Below, one piece after another: positions 1 to 11,041 of a stretch of DNA of 64,000 bases. A program made the translations under genes and the position numbers. The stretch comes from Chrysoporthe austroafricana (lineage: Eukaryota > Ascomycota > Sordariomycetes > Diaporthales > Cryphonectriaceae), in contig JYIP02000005.1 in NCBI GenBank assembly GCA_001051155.2, positions 1,426,001 to 1,490,000 on the forward strand, written 5' to 3'. How positions within the stretch are numbered: the first letter of the stretch is position 1; the number at the start of each line of letters is the position of its first letter. Under the pieces are notes generated by a model. It did no database searches. It saw only the letters and a list, made by a program, of their open reading frames with translations, and was not told where the DNA came from.

Positions 1-27
1 TTAAAATTGTGCTCTAACATCAAACAG

Positions 28-1117
28 AGGAGGAGCGGGAAGAGCAGGAGATTCAAGATCTCAAGAATCAGATCAAAGCTGTGAAACAGGAGGATGTCAA
101 ATCTCTTCAGCGAACCATTCAAACTGGTCGACAAGGGCTCGATCAGATCCTGACCACTCGAGTCCGGATCGCAGAGCAGGAAGAGCGCCTGCAGGATACG
201 TACGTTTTTCCTGTCATATCACCTGGTGATCTGGCAGACCCGTGCATCGTAAATCCTTCAGACTCAAGTCGAGAAGAATGCGCACTAATACTTCCATTCA
301 GTGAGCGAAAATTGGACTTGGCAACTATTCATGCCAAGGACGGTACAGACAAGACAAAGTGAGTGGCCCCTAATGTTGTTATCATTTGCTGTCCTGTTCC
401 CTGCTAACGGTGGTTCACGTAGGTTGCTTGACAAGTTGAATGGGACACCCTTTTTTGTTCCTGTGGCTCCGGGCAAGAAGGCACGGGCAAGGGAGGTGGA
501 GGCCACTATGGAAAGGCATCGCGAGGAACGAGAAATACGTGAGCAAACGCGTCGCGATGGCTTTGCTGCTCAGCAACGGATGGAGGAGACGACAAAACAA
601 CTCCTCAGGGATCAACCCGAACGCAAGCAACTGGGAGGGAAGAGAAAGACCAACGACAAATTTAGGTTCGAGGAGCCTGACGAGGAGGAGGAGCAACTCG
701 ACCAAGAGACGGAAGATAATTTGGATGAGGTTGCAGACATCCTCGGGAAGATTAATTCAGCTGCCAACCTTGTGGGAGAAGACATTCAACAAAGCATCCA
801 CCGGCTGAACAGAATCGGCGAGAAGGTATGTTTGAGTTATGCACACGCTTTGCTAATGTATCTGCTAACCTTTGTCGCAGACTGATCTCGTAGACGATAA
901 TGTAAGACAAATTCCTCTCCTTTTGGGTTTCATGATCTCGCTTGCAGGTCAATTTGTCATTTACATGGACTTGTCGGTGGTTACCACGAGAGATCGCGAG
1001 CAGATTTACCTACGTACCCCTAATGATGGGACAACTTACCACCCCCTGAAGTGAACCACACTGACAGATGTATAATAGGTCCGGAAGAACAGAGCAATGT
1101 TGAATCACATCAGGTAA
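28..1117 (+). CDS. SEC9: SEC9/SNAP-25-family t-SNARE, 3' part (5' end outside window)
   Basis: Plasma-membrane Qb,Qc-SNARE that pairs with a syntaxin and a synaptobrevin in exocytosis. Exons read as 28-199, 302-358, 423-825, 881-901 and 1079-1117; the frame is open to the acceptor at 26-27, so earlier exons lie upstream. The visible protein starts inside the Qb helix, passes through a charged linker rich in R, E and Q with an acidic stretch, and ends in a Qc SNARE helix. Key signs are EDNLDEVADILGKI, a Gln in the DIQQSIHRL segment at the zero layer, NRIGEKTDLVDDN and the Sec9-like C-terminus NRAMLNHIR before the stop. Exon 4 has only 21 bases (seven codons). The family call is secure; whether this is the essential single SEC9 or a diverged paralogue cannot be decided here. 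A patatin NLR lies two genes away, which matches the sec-9/plp-1 allorecognition pairing. Confidence 0.88.
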
Positions 1118-1794
1118 AGATGAGGGCGCGTAACCTTGTTTATCCGGTGGCATTCATCTCGAGGTATCAGAATGTTCCAGGCCTACTGCAAGACTCAGTC
1201 CGCTCTTCCTATCTACTCTCTTCAACATGTAGCATCATTAGGTAGAGATGACCCAAAGAACGTTAATGGATCATCTTCAGCACTCGCTATGAATGTTCAA
1301 CGTGTCACTGTCAACCCAGGTGTGGAATCACGCGCCTGCACGGGCGAGGATACAGCTCACATACCCAGCTGAAGGCAGGCCGGCGGCCATGTCCAATATG
1401 AGAGCATCCAGGCTGATCCAAGATAATCGGACTGATCCAAAACATCAAGAAAGTCCTCCTGATGCGTCATGTAGCCTCTTGAGATTCGCTTCTCAAAAAA
1501 CAGTTATTGGAGCTCTGTTAAGCCCATCGTGATCATGAGCTTAGCTCTAGCATGGAAGAAATTTTCTTCTGGTGTCTTGTCTATTGAGCAAGTAGAATTC
1601 ACCTTAACCTAATGTTTAATGTTCTTCCGCTACAAGTCGTTAGTCTCTTGCTGCTAAGCGCTTCCCAGGCGTGAGGTGGGCTGCGGGCCGAGTCGTGTGT
1701 GCTTAGATAATCAAGATAATTCTGCCACCATCTTTTCAACTTCTCAGAAAGGCTTCTCAGAATCTCAAACCCACCCACACTGAGGACCGCCGAA
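1118..1794. other. Intergenic, no gene seen
   Basis: Short overlapping frames only, none with a recognisable domain. It should hold the SEC9 3' UTR and the promoter of the helicase gene. Base composition is close to even, less GC-rich than most of the window. Confidence 0.5.
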
Positions 1795-4107
1795 ATGCCC
1801 AAACGAAGAAAGACATCGGAGGCTGGTACATTTGTCAGGATTGGAGACAAAGTCATCTCAATTGAAGGCTATTTGAATGGCGCACCCAAGGAACAAGACA
1901 CGAAAGAGGACGTCAAAAAGAGCGATGCCACCAGCCCTCTGAATGGGAACCAAGAAGATGAGATCTCACAGAAGGGCAAACGACAAAACACAGCATCTCA
2001 AGTGAGCAAAGATTCAGTCAAGGGCCTTGCTTCTCGCTCACATCAACAAGAGAGAGGTGACCCAGACCTTTTGCGGACCCGCGAGAGACTTCCGATTTGG
2101 AAACACCGAAATGACATCCGAGAGGCTCTGAGGAAAGCAGACGTACTCGTCGTCGTGGCCGAGACGGGCTCTGGAAAGAGTACCCAGGTACCTCAATTCC
2201 TCTTCACTGAAGATTGGTGTCGTAAGAAGACGGTCAAGATACGCACAGCGAACCGCACACAGGACGTCTCTGTCGGGGGCACCATCGCCATCACGCAACC
2301 ACGCCGCGTCGCTGCAACAACTCTCGCTCACAGAGTGTCCAAGGAAGCCGGGACACCACTTCGTCCGGGATCTAGTCATCTCGAGGGCCTCGTTGGATAT
2401 TCCGTTCGCTTCGACCACAATGTCCCCAAGGGAACAAAGATCAAATTCCTGACAGAAGGCATGCTTCTTCAAGAGCTGCTGCGCGATCCTCACCTGCGGC
2501 AGTACAGTGCCGTCATTATCGACGAGGTCCACGAGAGAAGCGTTGATGTCGATCTGCTCTCGGGTTTCCTCAAGCAGATCATCTCTGGTGACAAAGCGGG
2601 TCGTGGTGGCACGCCGTTAAAGGTTGCAATCATGAGCGCAACCGCAGACGTGGAGAAGATCCGATCTTTCTTCACGATCAATCGCGCTGGTCAACTCAGG
2701 GAGCCGACTTTTCTGAACATCCCAGGTCGTCTCTACCCAGTCAATATTATTCATACCCAAAAGCCAGTTCCAGACATCCAAGATGCACTCATTAAGACAA
2801 TCACGAAAATTCACACCGAGCAGCCATGTCCCGGAGACATCCTGGCCTTTCTCACTGGACAGGAGGAAATTGAGGCTGCCCAGAAAATGATAGAAGACTA
2901 CGCCAAAACATTGGCTTCAAACGTGCCGAAGCTTGTGCCGGTGCCCCTCTTCGGGCAGATGTCGATCGAAGCACAACAGAAAGCCTTTCAACCTGTCTCT
3001 GGGAGGGTTGCTCGGAAGGTTGTCTTGTCCACAAATATCGCAGAAACGTCAGTCACAGTTCCTGGAGTTCGGTATGTCATTGACACCGGCAAAGCCAAGG
3101 TCAAGCAGTATCGTGTCAGACTTGGCATGGAGTCTCTACTTCCCAAACCTATCTCCAAATCATCAGCCATTCAGAGGAGCGGAAGAGCTGGCAGAGAAGC
3201 CCCAGGTCAGTGTTACAGGCTGTATACCGAAGACAGCTACGACACCATCCTCAAGGACTCAGACCTGCCAGAGATCTTGCGAATCGACGTCTTGGGAGCG
3301 GTTTTGACCATGAAGGCACGGGGTATCGACGATATTTTTTCATTTCCTTTGATGGACACTCCGGATGACGAAGCTTTCGAGAAAGCGCTACTTCATTTGC
3401 ATGTCCTTGGTGCTATTGCGGATGATGGTTCTCTCACCGAGATGGGCAAGAAAATGGCGTGTTTCCCCGTTACCGCACCGTTTGGAAGGGTCTTGCTTGC
3501 CGCGGGAGATCCCAGGAACGATTGTCTTTTAGAGGCCATTGACATCATTGCTTGCTTGACGGCTGGAGACGACATCTTTCATCAGCTCCGCTCGGAGGAG
3601 GAGATGGAGGAAATACAAGAGAGCCGGAAGGAACTTTATCGCCGTGAGGGCGATCTTTTGACCTACCTCACCACAATGCAGCAGTATACTGCGGAACATA
3701 CGGATCGAGTTGAGTGGTGCAAACGCAGGAAGATTAACACAAGGGTCATGAAGCAAGCTCTCAATATTCGAAAGCAGCTCCGCAGTCTGTGCCTGAAGGA
3801 GAAAATGCTAGCCGAAACTCCGCTGCAGGACCCTCAGCCGTTCACACCTACCTCACCGGAACGCGCCGAGGTCATCTTGAAATGCTTTCTCAGTGGGTTC
3901 GCTATGAAGACTGCCCTTTTAGCACCCGACGCAAGTTATGTGACCTCATTCGGCAAGCACGTTGTTGCTATTCACCCCTCTAGTGTTTTGCATGGACAGA
4001 AGAAGGAAGCTATCATGTTTCTGGAGCATGTCTTTACAACCAAGAATTATGCCAAGAAGGTCAGCTTCATCCAAGCCAATTGGATATTTGAGGCAATGGA
4101 AACTTAG
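1795..4107 (+). CDS. DHR2: DEAH/RHA-box RNA helicase, DHR2-like
   Basis: Intronless 770-residue SF2 helicase. Motifs in order are AETGSGKST (I), TQPRRVAA (Ia), DEVHERS (II), MSATAD (III), FLTGQEEIE (IV), STNIAETSVTVPGVRYVIDTG-like region (V) and QRSGRAGR (VI). Winged-helix/ratchet and OB-fold regions follow, ending in a block around residues 715-765 (SFGKHVVAIHPSS, then TTKNYAKKVSFIQANW) as in the Dhr2 branch. Yeast Dhr2 acts in the nucleolus in 18S rRNA processing; the same role here is inferred. Motif II reads DEVH, not DEAH, which still keeps D-E-x-H. The start at 1795 is the first ATG of the frame. The gene sits between SEC9 and the NLR and runs convergent with the NLR, with only 74 bp between their stop codons. 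Confidence 0.88.
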   Translation: MPKRRKTSEAGTFVRIGDKVISIEGYLNGAPKEQDTKEDVKKSDATSPLNGNQEDEISQKGKRQNTASQVSKDSVKGLASRSHQQERGDPDLLRTRERLPIWKHRNDIREALRKADVLVVVAETGSGKSTQVPQFLFTEDWCRKKTVKIRTANRTQDVSVGGTIAITQPRRVAATTLAHRVSKEAGTPLRPGSSHLEGLVGYSVRFDHNVPKGTKIKFLTEGMLLQELLRDPHLRQYSAVIIDEVHERSVDVDLLSGFLKQIISGDKAGRGGTPLKVAIMSATADVEKIRSFFTINRAGQLREPTFLNIPGRLYPVNIIHTQKPVPDIQDALIKTITKIHTEQPCPGDILAFLTGQEEIEAAQKMIEDYAKTLASNVPKLVPVPLFGQMSIEAQQKAFQPVSGRVARKVVLSTNIAETSVTVPGVRYVIDTGKAKVKQYRVRLGMESLLPKPISKSSAIQRSGRAGREAPGQCYRLYTEDSYDTILKDSDLPEILRIDVLGAVLTMKARGIDDIFSFPLMDTPDDEAFEKALLHLHVLGAIADDGSLTEMGKKMACFPVTAPFGRVLLAAGDPRNDCLLEAIDIIACLTAGDDIFHQLRSEEEMEEIQESRKELYRREGDLLTYLTTMQQYTAEHTDRVEWCKRRKINTRVMKQALNIRKQLRSLCLKEKMLAETPLQDPQPFTPTSPERAEVILKCFLSGFAMKTALLAPDASYVTSFGKHVVAIHPSSVLHGQKKEAIMFLEHVFTTKNYAKKVSFIQANWIFEAMET

Positions 4108-4181
4108 ATTCGGACAAACTTAGCCTACATACGCATGATAGTTAATTCATCTGAGCAATTTCATGTCCAATTCCTAGCAGC

Positions 4182-7100
4182 TCATTCAGTCAATAATAGA
4201 CTATTCACTCTTTTTTGAAGTGCTTTTGTTCCATTGTCCATGAAGTGCTGAGACGATTCGTTCGAAGTCAGAGCATAAGCTTCTTCTCGCTCATAAGTCT
4301 GAGTCTCTGATGCGACAGAGCCGCCGCTCCAGCGTGCAAGTATTTCATCACTGAAGAATGGTTTCCGTTCACGGTAATTGGGGTCACTCTTCTCGTCCTG
4401 ACATAATACTCTCCATGTTGCCGGTGGGGCGATCATGTCCAGAGTTTGAGTCTCGGAATTGTCTGCAGCGATGTCCAGCTGCTTGAAGCTAACCAGGTTC
4501 ACCATGTCCACAGGAACTGTCTCAGAGATGACTCGGACTTCTAAGCCCTCTGGGGTCAATGGTATTGCAATGTGCTGCGGTTCCCACTGTGCAATCTCTT
4601 GCAAGGTGCTGTCGAACCCGAGGTCTTGTGTTGCTTGTGCCTCCTTTTCCTCCTTAAGGGCAGCTTGTATTACCCTCAGCCGCAGAAACAGAGGCATTGT
4701 CTCATAGCATTCGCGAATCTGCCTATGAAGGTCAACGTGTAAACGTGCGTGGAGGGAGTCTTCCCCATAGATGATTCTTGCGATCCTCACAGAGCCTTCG
4801 GACAATTCGAGGGCCTTGCCAAAGGCGCCCATTGTCTGGAGAGCCACAGCCAAGTCAAAACGGCATTGCAATGTCTGGGGATGCCGAGGGCCAAGTGATG
4901 TGTGGTACTTAGCGAACGTGCTCAGCAGGACGCTGGCCCCAAGCTGATGCCGGCCCATCTTCCCCAATACAAGCGCCCAATCGCAACGGGTCTTGAGAGT
5001 CTCGCTGGCCCATTTGCCATATGCTTCCTGGTACCACCCACTTATGGACCTGTAACGGAGCTCGGCCTCCTCAAATTTGCACTCTCGCTCAAGGCATTTG
5101 GCAAGATGTCGCTCTGCGGAGAGGGTCTCGGGGTGATCAAGCCCCAAACGACGTTTGGTCTCAATGTATTTCGCAAATGCCTTCGCCGACGTTGACTCCT
5201 CCTCGTGCTGGTCCGAGATAAACTTTTCGATATTTTGGGCTCGGACAACACATCTATCCGTTTCCCTGTCGGTATTGCGGCGGCGGCCGCACTTGGCCCA
5301 TTCCAGGATGTCAGAGACGTGTCTCTGCGCCATATCATGATGGCCTTGGCAGTAGTACAACGCCGCCAGCGCGATTTTATCCTTTCTGGTTTGTTCGTCG
5401 TCAAGAATGTTCTGGTGAATACCGACGACAGCATCCTCTTCTCTCGTCAATGCCGATGTTGGGTGCTTCTTCTTCCTCGCCTGCGTTGCTAGCGATTTGG
5501 CATCATCAAACAGCAGCTGGCGGCGGGCTAAAGCCTCTATCCAAAGCTGCTCTGCTTGAGCGATCTCGCCGTGGCGGTCGTGAAAAGCCGCTTTTCTAGA
5601 AATTGTGCGAATGGTCGTATCATAGAAGAGGCCTCCCTCCCGAGCGGCGTATAATATTGCTCTCTCCCACGCTAGCCCAGCGTCGTGGACACGATCGGCG
5701 TCTTCATATATTCTGGCAATCTTCCGCTGATACTCTGCCTCGAGCTCAAAGCTGTCCTCATTAGCCTCGACGAGCTTTACACATGCGTCGAGATGTGCAA
5801 GCATTTCGCGGCGGTGAGAAATATCGCGGCGTGTTTTGGTGAGGGCGATTGAGTCCAGGAGGATACACCGAGCCACGGTTCCCCATTCGGCTCTTTCTTT
5901 GGGGTTCATACGTCTTCGCGCCCACTCATGTACTAGGACGTGCATGTTGCTGTGCAGGTTTTCGTAGTCGTATTTGAGGAGGGAGAACTCCTCCAAATAT
6001 CTGATCCCCATGTCGAAATCCTCGCGCTGCCATTCCACTCCATCTTGCTCGTCCTGGACTGTGTTGCGCATCTGTATGAGGTGGTCAAGTGGTGTCTCTT
6101 CTGCCCAAAGCGGGTGCCACCACAACCTATCAGAGTCGAACCTTTGCATAGCGGCATATCCGAACATTTGGGCGATATATCCCTCATTATGGTAGAAGCA
6201 AAGCAAACTGAGCAGCTGGAGGGCATTCCGTGCTTCCGTTGCCCGTCTGACATCCTTTCTCTTTGCCGCACATGCCTTAATAGCCTCTAAGGAGATGTTG
6301 AAAGTCGCATAGACAGGCAAGTTGCGAAGATTGTTTTCTCCCCTGAATGTCGGATTGCTAAGCAGTGCATCCCTCTGCTCAGTGAACTTGTGCAGATACT
6401 GCTCAAGTGGACACGGGGCCATGTGTATGTCTGATGGAGATACCGTCAACGATTTCGTGGGCAAGTAAAAGACGAAAACAAAGGTCAAGGGGGGAGGGGG
6501 AAAAAAACAAAAAAAACAAAGAATAGGAAAGGGGGGGTGGGACTCCGGCCGCCAACACCGGGGGTTCAAGGATTTGCTGAAGATAACTTTTGAGTTGTAG
6601 TGATCAGCTTACAGGCACCAGCTTGGTCAAGTGCCAAGGGGAGATACCCAAGTTCCTCCGCTATGGGTCTGGCGAGGGCTCTGTGACCCTCATCGAACTC
6701 ATCCATCCGCGCCGACCGGAGAAGAAGGGTCAGGCCATCTCCAACGTCCATCTGGTCGACGTGGAGTCTGCAGCCCGGACCGACTCGTTGCTCGAGATAT
6801 TTGTGACGAGTGGTGTAAAGAATGTTCCCACTGTTTCCATCCGGGATGTACGAGCTTAGGCCCTGCTCCGGCGCGTTGTCGAACACAAGTAACCATTTGT
6901 GGCTCCTCTCTAACCTCCCCAAAAAATTCTGAATCGACCCAGTGGCCTGCGTTTCCGATTCGGATTCCTTTTCTATCAGGCGAAGGTAGCTTTGTTTCAT
7001 AGTCACAACGTCTGTTGCGTCGATCCAGCATATCTTGTAGCTTCGCATTGTCAGCTTCTCGAGGCAAATATTCGCGGTCAGTCGTATACGTACCCGTTTT

Positions 7101-8637
7101 GCTCGAATTCTTCCGAAAACTTTAGGGCAATTTGTGTCTTGCCAACCCCGCCCATGCCCCATAAATGGAATTCTCTCCGGGAGACGTCCCCGGAATCCTG
7201 ACGGTCGAAGTGTGTGCGCAGTCTCTTGAGGATAGCATCTCGTCCCGTGAAAATGGTGCTCGCTCTTCCTCTTGGCTTGGCCTCCTGTGTGTCTAGAATG
7301 ATCGCGTCCTTGGCAAGCCCCCCTGATAACTGATCAGAGACGAGGCTCGAAGTTAAGGTGTTCTCGAAAACACTCACCCAAGTGTGCAAGAGTCAGGCCG
7401 TTGTGTTTGCCTTGCAACAACGTTTCGGCCAGCTCGTCGATGGAATTCGCCACCCGTTCGTTCTGAAGATACTTCTTTGTCCTATCCTTCAATGCCCCGA
7501 GCTTTTTCCAATCGTTGAGGCTAATACCTTCGGCGCCGCTTGGAAAAGATCATCAGCTTGTTTGACCTTGACAATCACAGAAGTTTGTCCGAAGACAAGT
7601 TACTGAGATGATGGGAATCTCGGTGCATACTAACCCGGCGACGTTCAATCGGAAATAGGAATTTGGGAATTCCTTGAGCATGTTCAATATCCGTCCGTGG
7701 TCCCTCTCCGTGTCGGTGGTGAACTCCTTCAACACACTGAATAAGCTGTAGAGCTTCTTGGCGAAGTTGTCCGACGCAAGCTCTATATTCCGAGATCCAG
7801 TTCCCAGACTGACCACGCAACCGAGCCGCCGTCGCATGCCGAAAAGAAATCCGGCCTCTTCTAGCAAGATGGCGACTGGATTGTTGCGTCCCAGAGCCGC
7901 ATCAACAAAGCTCGACATCACGCCCTGGTCATCCTTTATTGGCATGGGTTTGAAGAAACTGGTCGCTGCAGTTGTTGCCCGCGCGGCCTCATAGATTTGA
8001 CACTTCGTAAACGTGTCGCCCTCGACGTTGTAGCTGCGAAGGCGTACCGTTGTGTTCCGGTCTTGCAGGGGCATTGTACAAACGAAGGCGCGCCCCTTCG
8101 CCGTAGCTGGCCGGGAGTCTTGCATGAGATGGCCCTTCCGGGAGGTCCGGACAAGGTCCTGCACCGTGTCCTCGAGAACTTTGGCTCCAAATCTCGAGTA
8201 GCCGACCCGCATGTTCTTCCAAGAGAATATCTTACAGGCGAACTCGTCATATGCGTTCAGAGCCTCTTCAGTGCTCATCTGTAGGCGGCCGAGCATGATG
8301 GCGACAAGGCTAGAGCAAAACTCAGTGAGGTTCTTTTTAGGGGGGGGGGTTGAATAAAGTCCCAGAGACTGACCCCCCAGTGCTAGTACCACCTATAAGA
8401 TGGAAGTATTCGCATGGCTTCGGCAGTTTGGCGAGTTCTCCCTTCTTCTGTATCGTCCTCATCAATTCATCGAGAATGATCAGCTCCGATACTCCCCTAA
8501 TGCCTCCACCGTCTGCTTATAGTTAGAAACCTGAGGTAACAGCGATTCGGTTTATGGTCAAGTCCACTGCGACCTAAACAGGGGAACATACCACAGGCCA
8601 GGAGGTTAACGGGCTCATTCTCGCTCGAAGCTGGCAT
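4182..8637 (-). CDS. plp-1: Patatin/NB-ARC/TPR NLR, PLP-1-like
   Basis: Fungal NLR (STAND) of about 1308 residues. Exons on the minus strand are 8637-8592, 8512-8374, 8309-7635, 7538-7378, 7322-7094, 7040-6613 and 6430-4182; all phases agree. N-terminal patatin-like phospholipase: oxyanion motif DGGGIRG at residues 16-22, nucleophile elbow GTSTG with Ser59, and a likely catalytic Asp198 in FVDAALGRNNP, where DAA replaces the common DGG/DGA. Central NB-ARC: P-loop GMGGVGKT (396-403), Walker B LLVFDN (about 467-472) and GYLPLALDQAGAY (about 548-560). C-terminal half: degenerate TPR_10-like repeats with LGLDHPETL and LGPRHPQTL cores. In Neurospora, PLP-1 has this architecture and triggers cell death on meeting an incompatible SEC-9. 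Here a SEC9 gene lies 3 kb beyond its 3' end. Function is inferred from architecture and linkage. The start is the first ATG directly before the conserved patatin motif; a longer frame reading exists upstream. Confidence 0.87.
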
Positions 8638-9634
8638 CGTCAACTCCCCCACGAGGACCTCACGGCCACCAGCAGAGGAAACGAAGGGGGAGAGCAACAG
8701 ATGCAGGGTTTCGTAGCAACAACAGACCGAAAGTGTGATTCTCGCAAGGTAAAAAGCACATGCTCCGGCCAACAGGAAGGCCACGTCAAAAGCGGCCACC
8801 CAACCCGCTTAAAAGGGCCCACTGGAAGACCGATCCCACGCTGCAACCCCAGCAGGAGTTTACCCCGGCCTGCATGTGCATCTGTGCATGTGCGACCAGG
8901 CCCAGAGGGACAACCAACTGCATATGTTTGTTTCATGCCGTACCAAACTGTTCTTCGGGTGGCGCAGGCTGGATAAAGGAGGGCGCAGCAGGCTAGTAGG
9001 GAGTTTGGAGCAAACATGAAGCTTGCACAGCGCTTCTCACAAGGAGTTCATTCAGCTGCAAATTACCAGTCAAACTGACAGGTTGACCCGCTGCCTGCTG
9101 ACAGCAACAACCATATGCATATCCACTACGTCTGAGATGACCTGTTTCGGAATGTGGTGGCTGTCAGCCTTCGCTTTGGGAATTCATTCTCAAGAAAGGG
9201 GCATGTGATGCTATGACTCAAGGGCACTCTCATCCACGACTTGTCTGTCGACCTCACTGAGCAGTGATGACTGACTGGTTTCAATGTGGAGGTATCTGCC
9301 TGTTGATGAGGGGATCTTGATGCTATTTACAATGTATGCATGGTATGGTACTATGTACTGAAGAGTAGAGGCGTGCACTGGCTTGGTCTCTCGGGACGGA
9401 CCGAGTGCTGCTCGTGTTGAAACGGGACACTGTGCGTTGAGTGTCGGATGTCGGATACTGATGTGTAAAAATCATGTCTGCGCACTGTCTCGGGACTGTA
9501 TACCTCACGCGGCAGCCTCACCTCCTCTCGCAACCTGCTCCTCTTAACGCATCCGGTGCTTATGAGACCACCACAGAACCCAGGACAGCCCACCGTCCGC
9601 GCCGCCCTCCGCCCCCTCTCGGATCGCAGACACG
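8638..9634. other. Divergent intergenic region between the NLR and SDHAF3
   Basis: About 1 kb holding both promoters. No coding frame with recognisable domains. I see no clear operator-like or repeated element. Confidence 0.45.
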
Positions 9635-10230
9635 ATGAAAGCTGCGACCCGCCTCCTGGCCTCAGCGACATCCGCCACGCGCGGTGGCGCCGGCCTGAGG
9701 CCCGAGCCTATGGCCCTGCTGCCGCCCATCCCGCTGTACAGGCGCCTCCTGCGGGCGCACAGGAGACACCTGCCGCGGCAGATGAGGCTGCTGGGCGACG
9801 AGTACGTCAAGGCCGAGTTCCGGGCTCACCGCGAGGTAGACAACCCCGCCCACCTGGTACGTTGGACACTCTCTTCTATGTGGAGCTTGAGGTTGAGGGG
9901 ATTGGGGGGGTGAGGGGGGATGTGCCTCTGGGACTAATTTCGGGGCCGATACAGATCGGGTTCTTGACGGAGTGGCAGCTGTATGCGCAGAAGATTGAGG
10001 GCGATTCGTGGGTGGGGGAGAAGCTTGATCCTGGGAAGATCGAGAAGATGAGTGGTATGTGCGCGCGCCCCCGGCCCCTGGACCACCGTGGCTGAGGTGC
10101 ATCTGGGAGGGACAAAGAGAGTTCGTGCTGACACTCCCCGGCAGATGAGCAGATAGGGCAGCTGTACGAGCTGATGCAGGCGATAAAGAAGCAGCGGGAG
10201 GAGGGCGATCCGGAGGGCTCGATACCGTGA
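9635..10230 (+). CDS. SDHAF3: Succinate dehydrogenase assembly factor 3 (ACN9/SDH7)
   Basis: Small LYR-family protein of 135 residues. Exons are 9635-9856, 9955-10054 and 10145-10230 with matching phases. The N-terminus is rich in Ala, Arg and Thr, as in a mitochondrial presequence. It is followed by the Leu-Tyr-Arg motif (residues 34-36, in [11 protein letters not shown]), then [17 protein letters not shown], a [10 protein letters not shown] segment and a C-terminal amphipathic helix ([12 protein letters not shown]), all typical of ACN9. The family acts in the mitochondrial matrix and protects the iron-sulfur subunit SDHB during complex II assembly. SDHB itself is encoded 15 kb to the right. 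The 98-bp first intron is G-rich. Confidence 0.9.
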
Positions 10231-10824
10231 CGTTCCACGGTGGCACAAGAGCAGAATGCACAGCTTTCTCAGACATGCCAATATGCAACAAGCAGCCTCA
10301 GATAAATTGCCATAGTGATTGGCACAGTCACGATCCGCCCCCCTCCCCCCCATCCCCCGGGAGTCGACGACTGCGCAGCCAAGCTTGGTATCCCTTCGCA
10401 AGAAGGACGCAGCCAATTTCCGGGGTTGAATTCGCGTGAGGCGAACCTTGATCACTCCGATGAGCTAGATGGTCTTTCTTTGGAATACACAGCGTCGTAC
10501 GGTCTCTCCTTTACATATTCTCGGCCGTCTGGGAAACCCACGCCGAGCGTGAGGTGCGTCTCGAACCCTGAAAGTGGAGTGACTATCTTCTCTTCCCTCT
10601 GTGCTTATTATTATTGACCCTCTGCCGCCTCCTGTCTATATCTGCAATTAGCTAGCCAGGTATTCAGTGATCCGTCATCTCATCAGAGGCAGTGCGCCTC
10701 AAGAACCTGGCTTTGTCGGCCGCAAGCATCATCTCGGGTTCGGCCAAAGCGATGCACATATAATGCTGACCTGCCGTCATAGTATTACTATTTCTAATGC
10801 ATAACTCATCTAGTTAGGGGGTCG

Positions 10825-10857
<33 letters not shown>

Positions 10858-10933
10858 CGCCCCCCCCCACCCCCCCCCAAAAAAAACCCCCCCACCCCCC
10901 CCCCCGCCGCCACCCCCCCNTATATGTAGGAGG

Positions 10934-10966
<33 letters not shown>

Positions 10967-11041
10967 CCAGTCCGCCACCAACGCCATTCATAAAAAGTGC
11001 CGCCTAACGCGCCCTGGCGAGACAAGCCATGCTTGTGCATC
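10231..11041. other. Intergenic with an assembly artefact
   Basis: 3' flanks of SDHAF3 and of the convergent monooxygenase gene. No gene seen. The part from about 10,828 to 10,964 is homopolymeric and unreliable (see separate entry). Confidence 0.5.
10828..10964. repeat. Homopolymer runs flanking a single N, probable assembly artefact
   Basis: A run of 28 A, then a C-rich stretch broken by short A runs, then N at 10,920, a short unique segment and another run of about 29 A. Sequence of this kind usually marks low-quality read ends joined across a gap, so the true length and content are unknown. Confidence 0.75.

Noticed and set aside
10806..11040. Minus-strand frames translating into poly-Phe and poly-Gly
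   Set aside because: They cover an N and homopolymer runs; assembly artefact, not protein.
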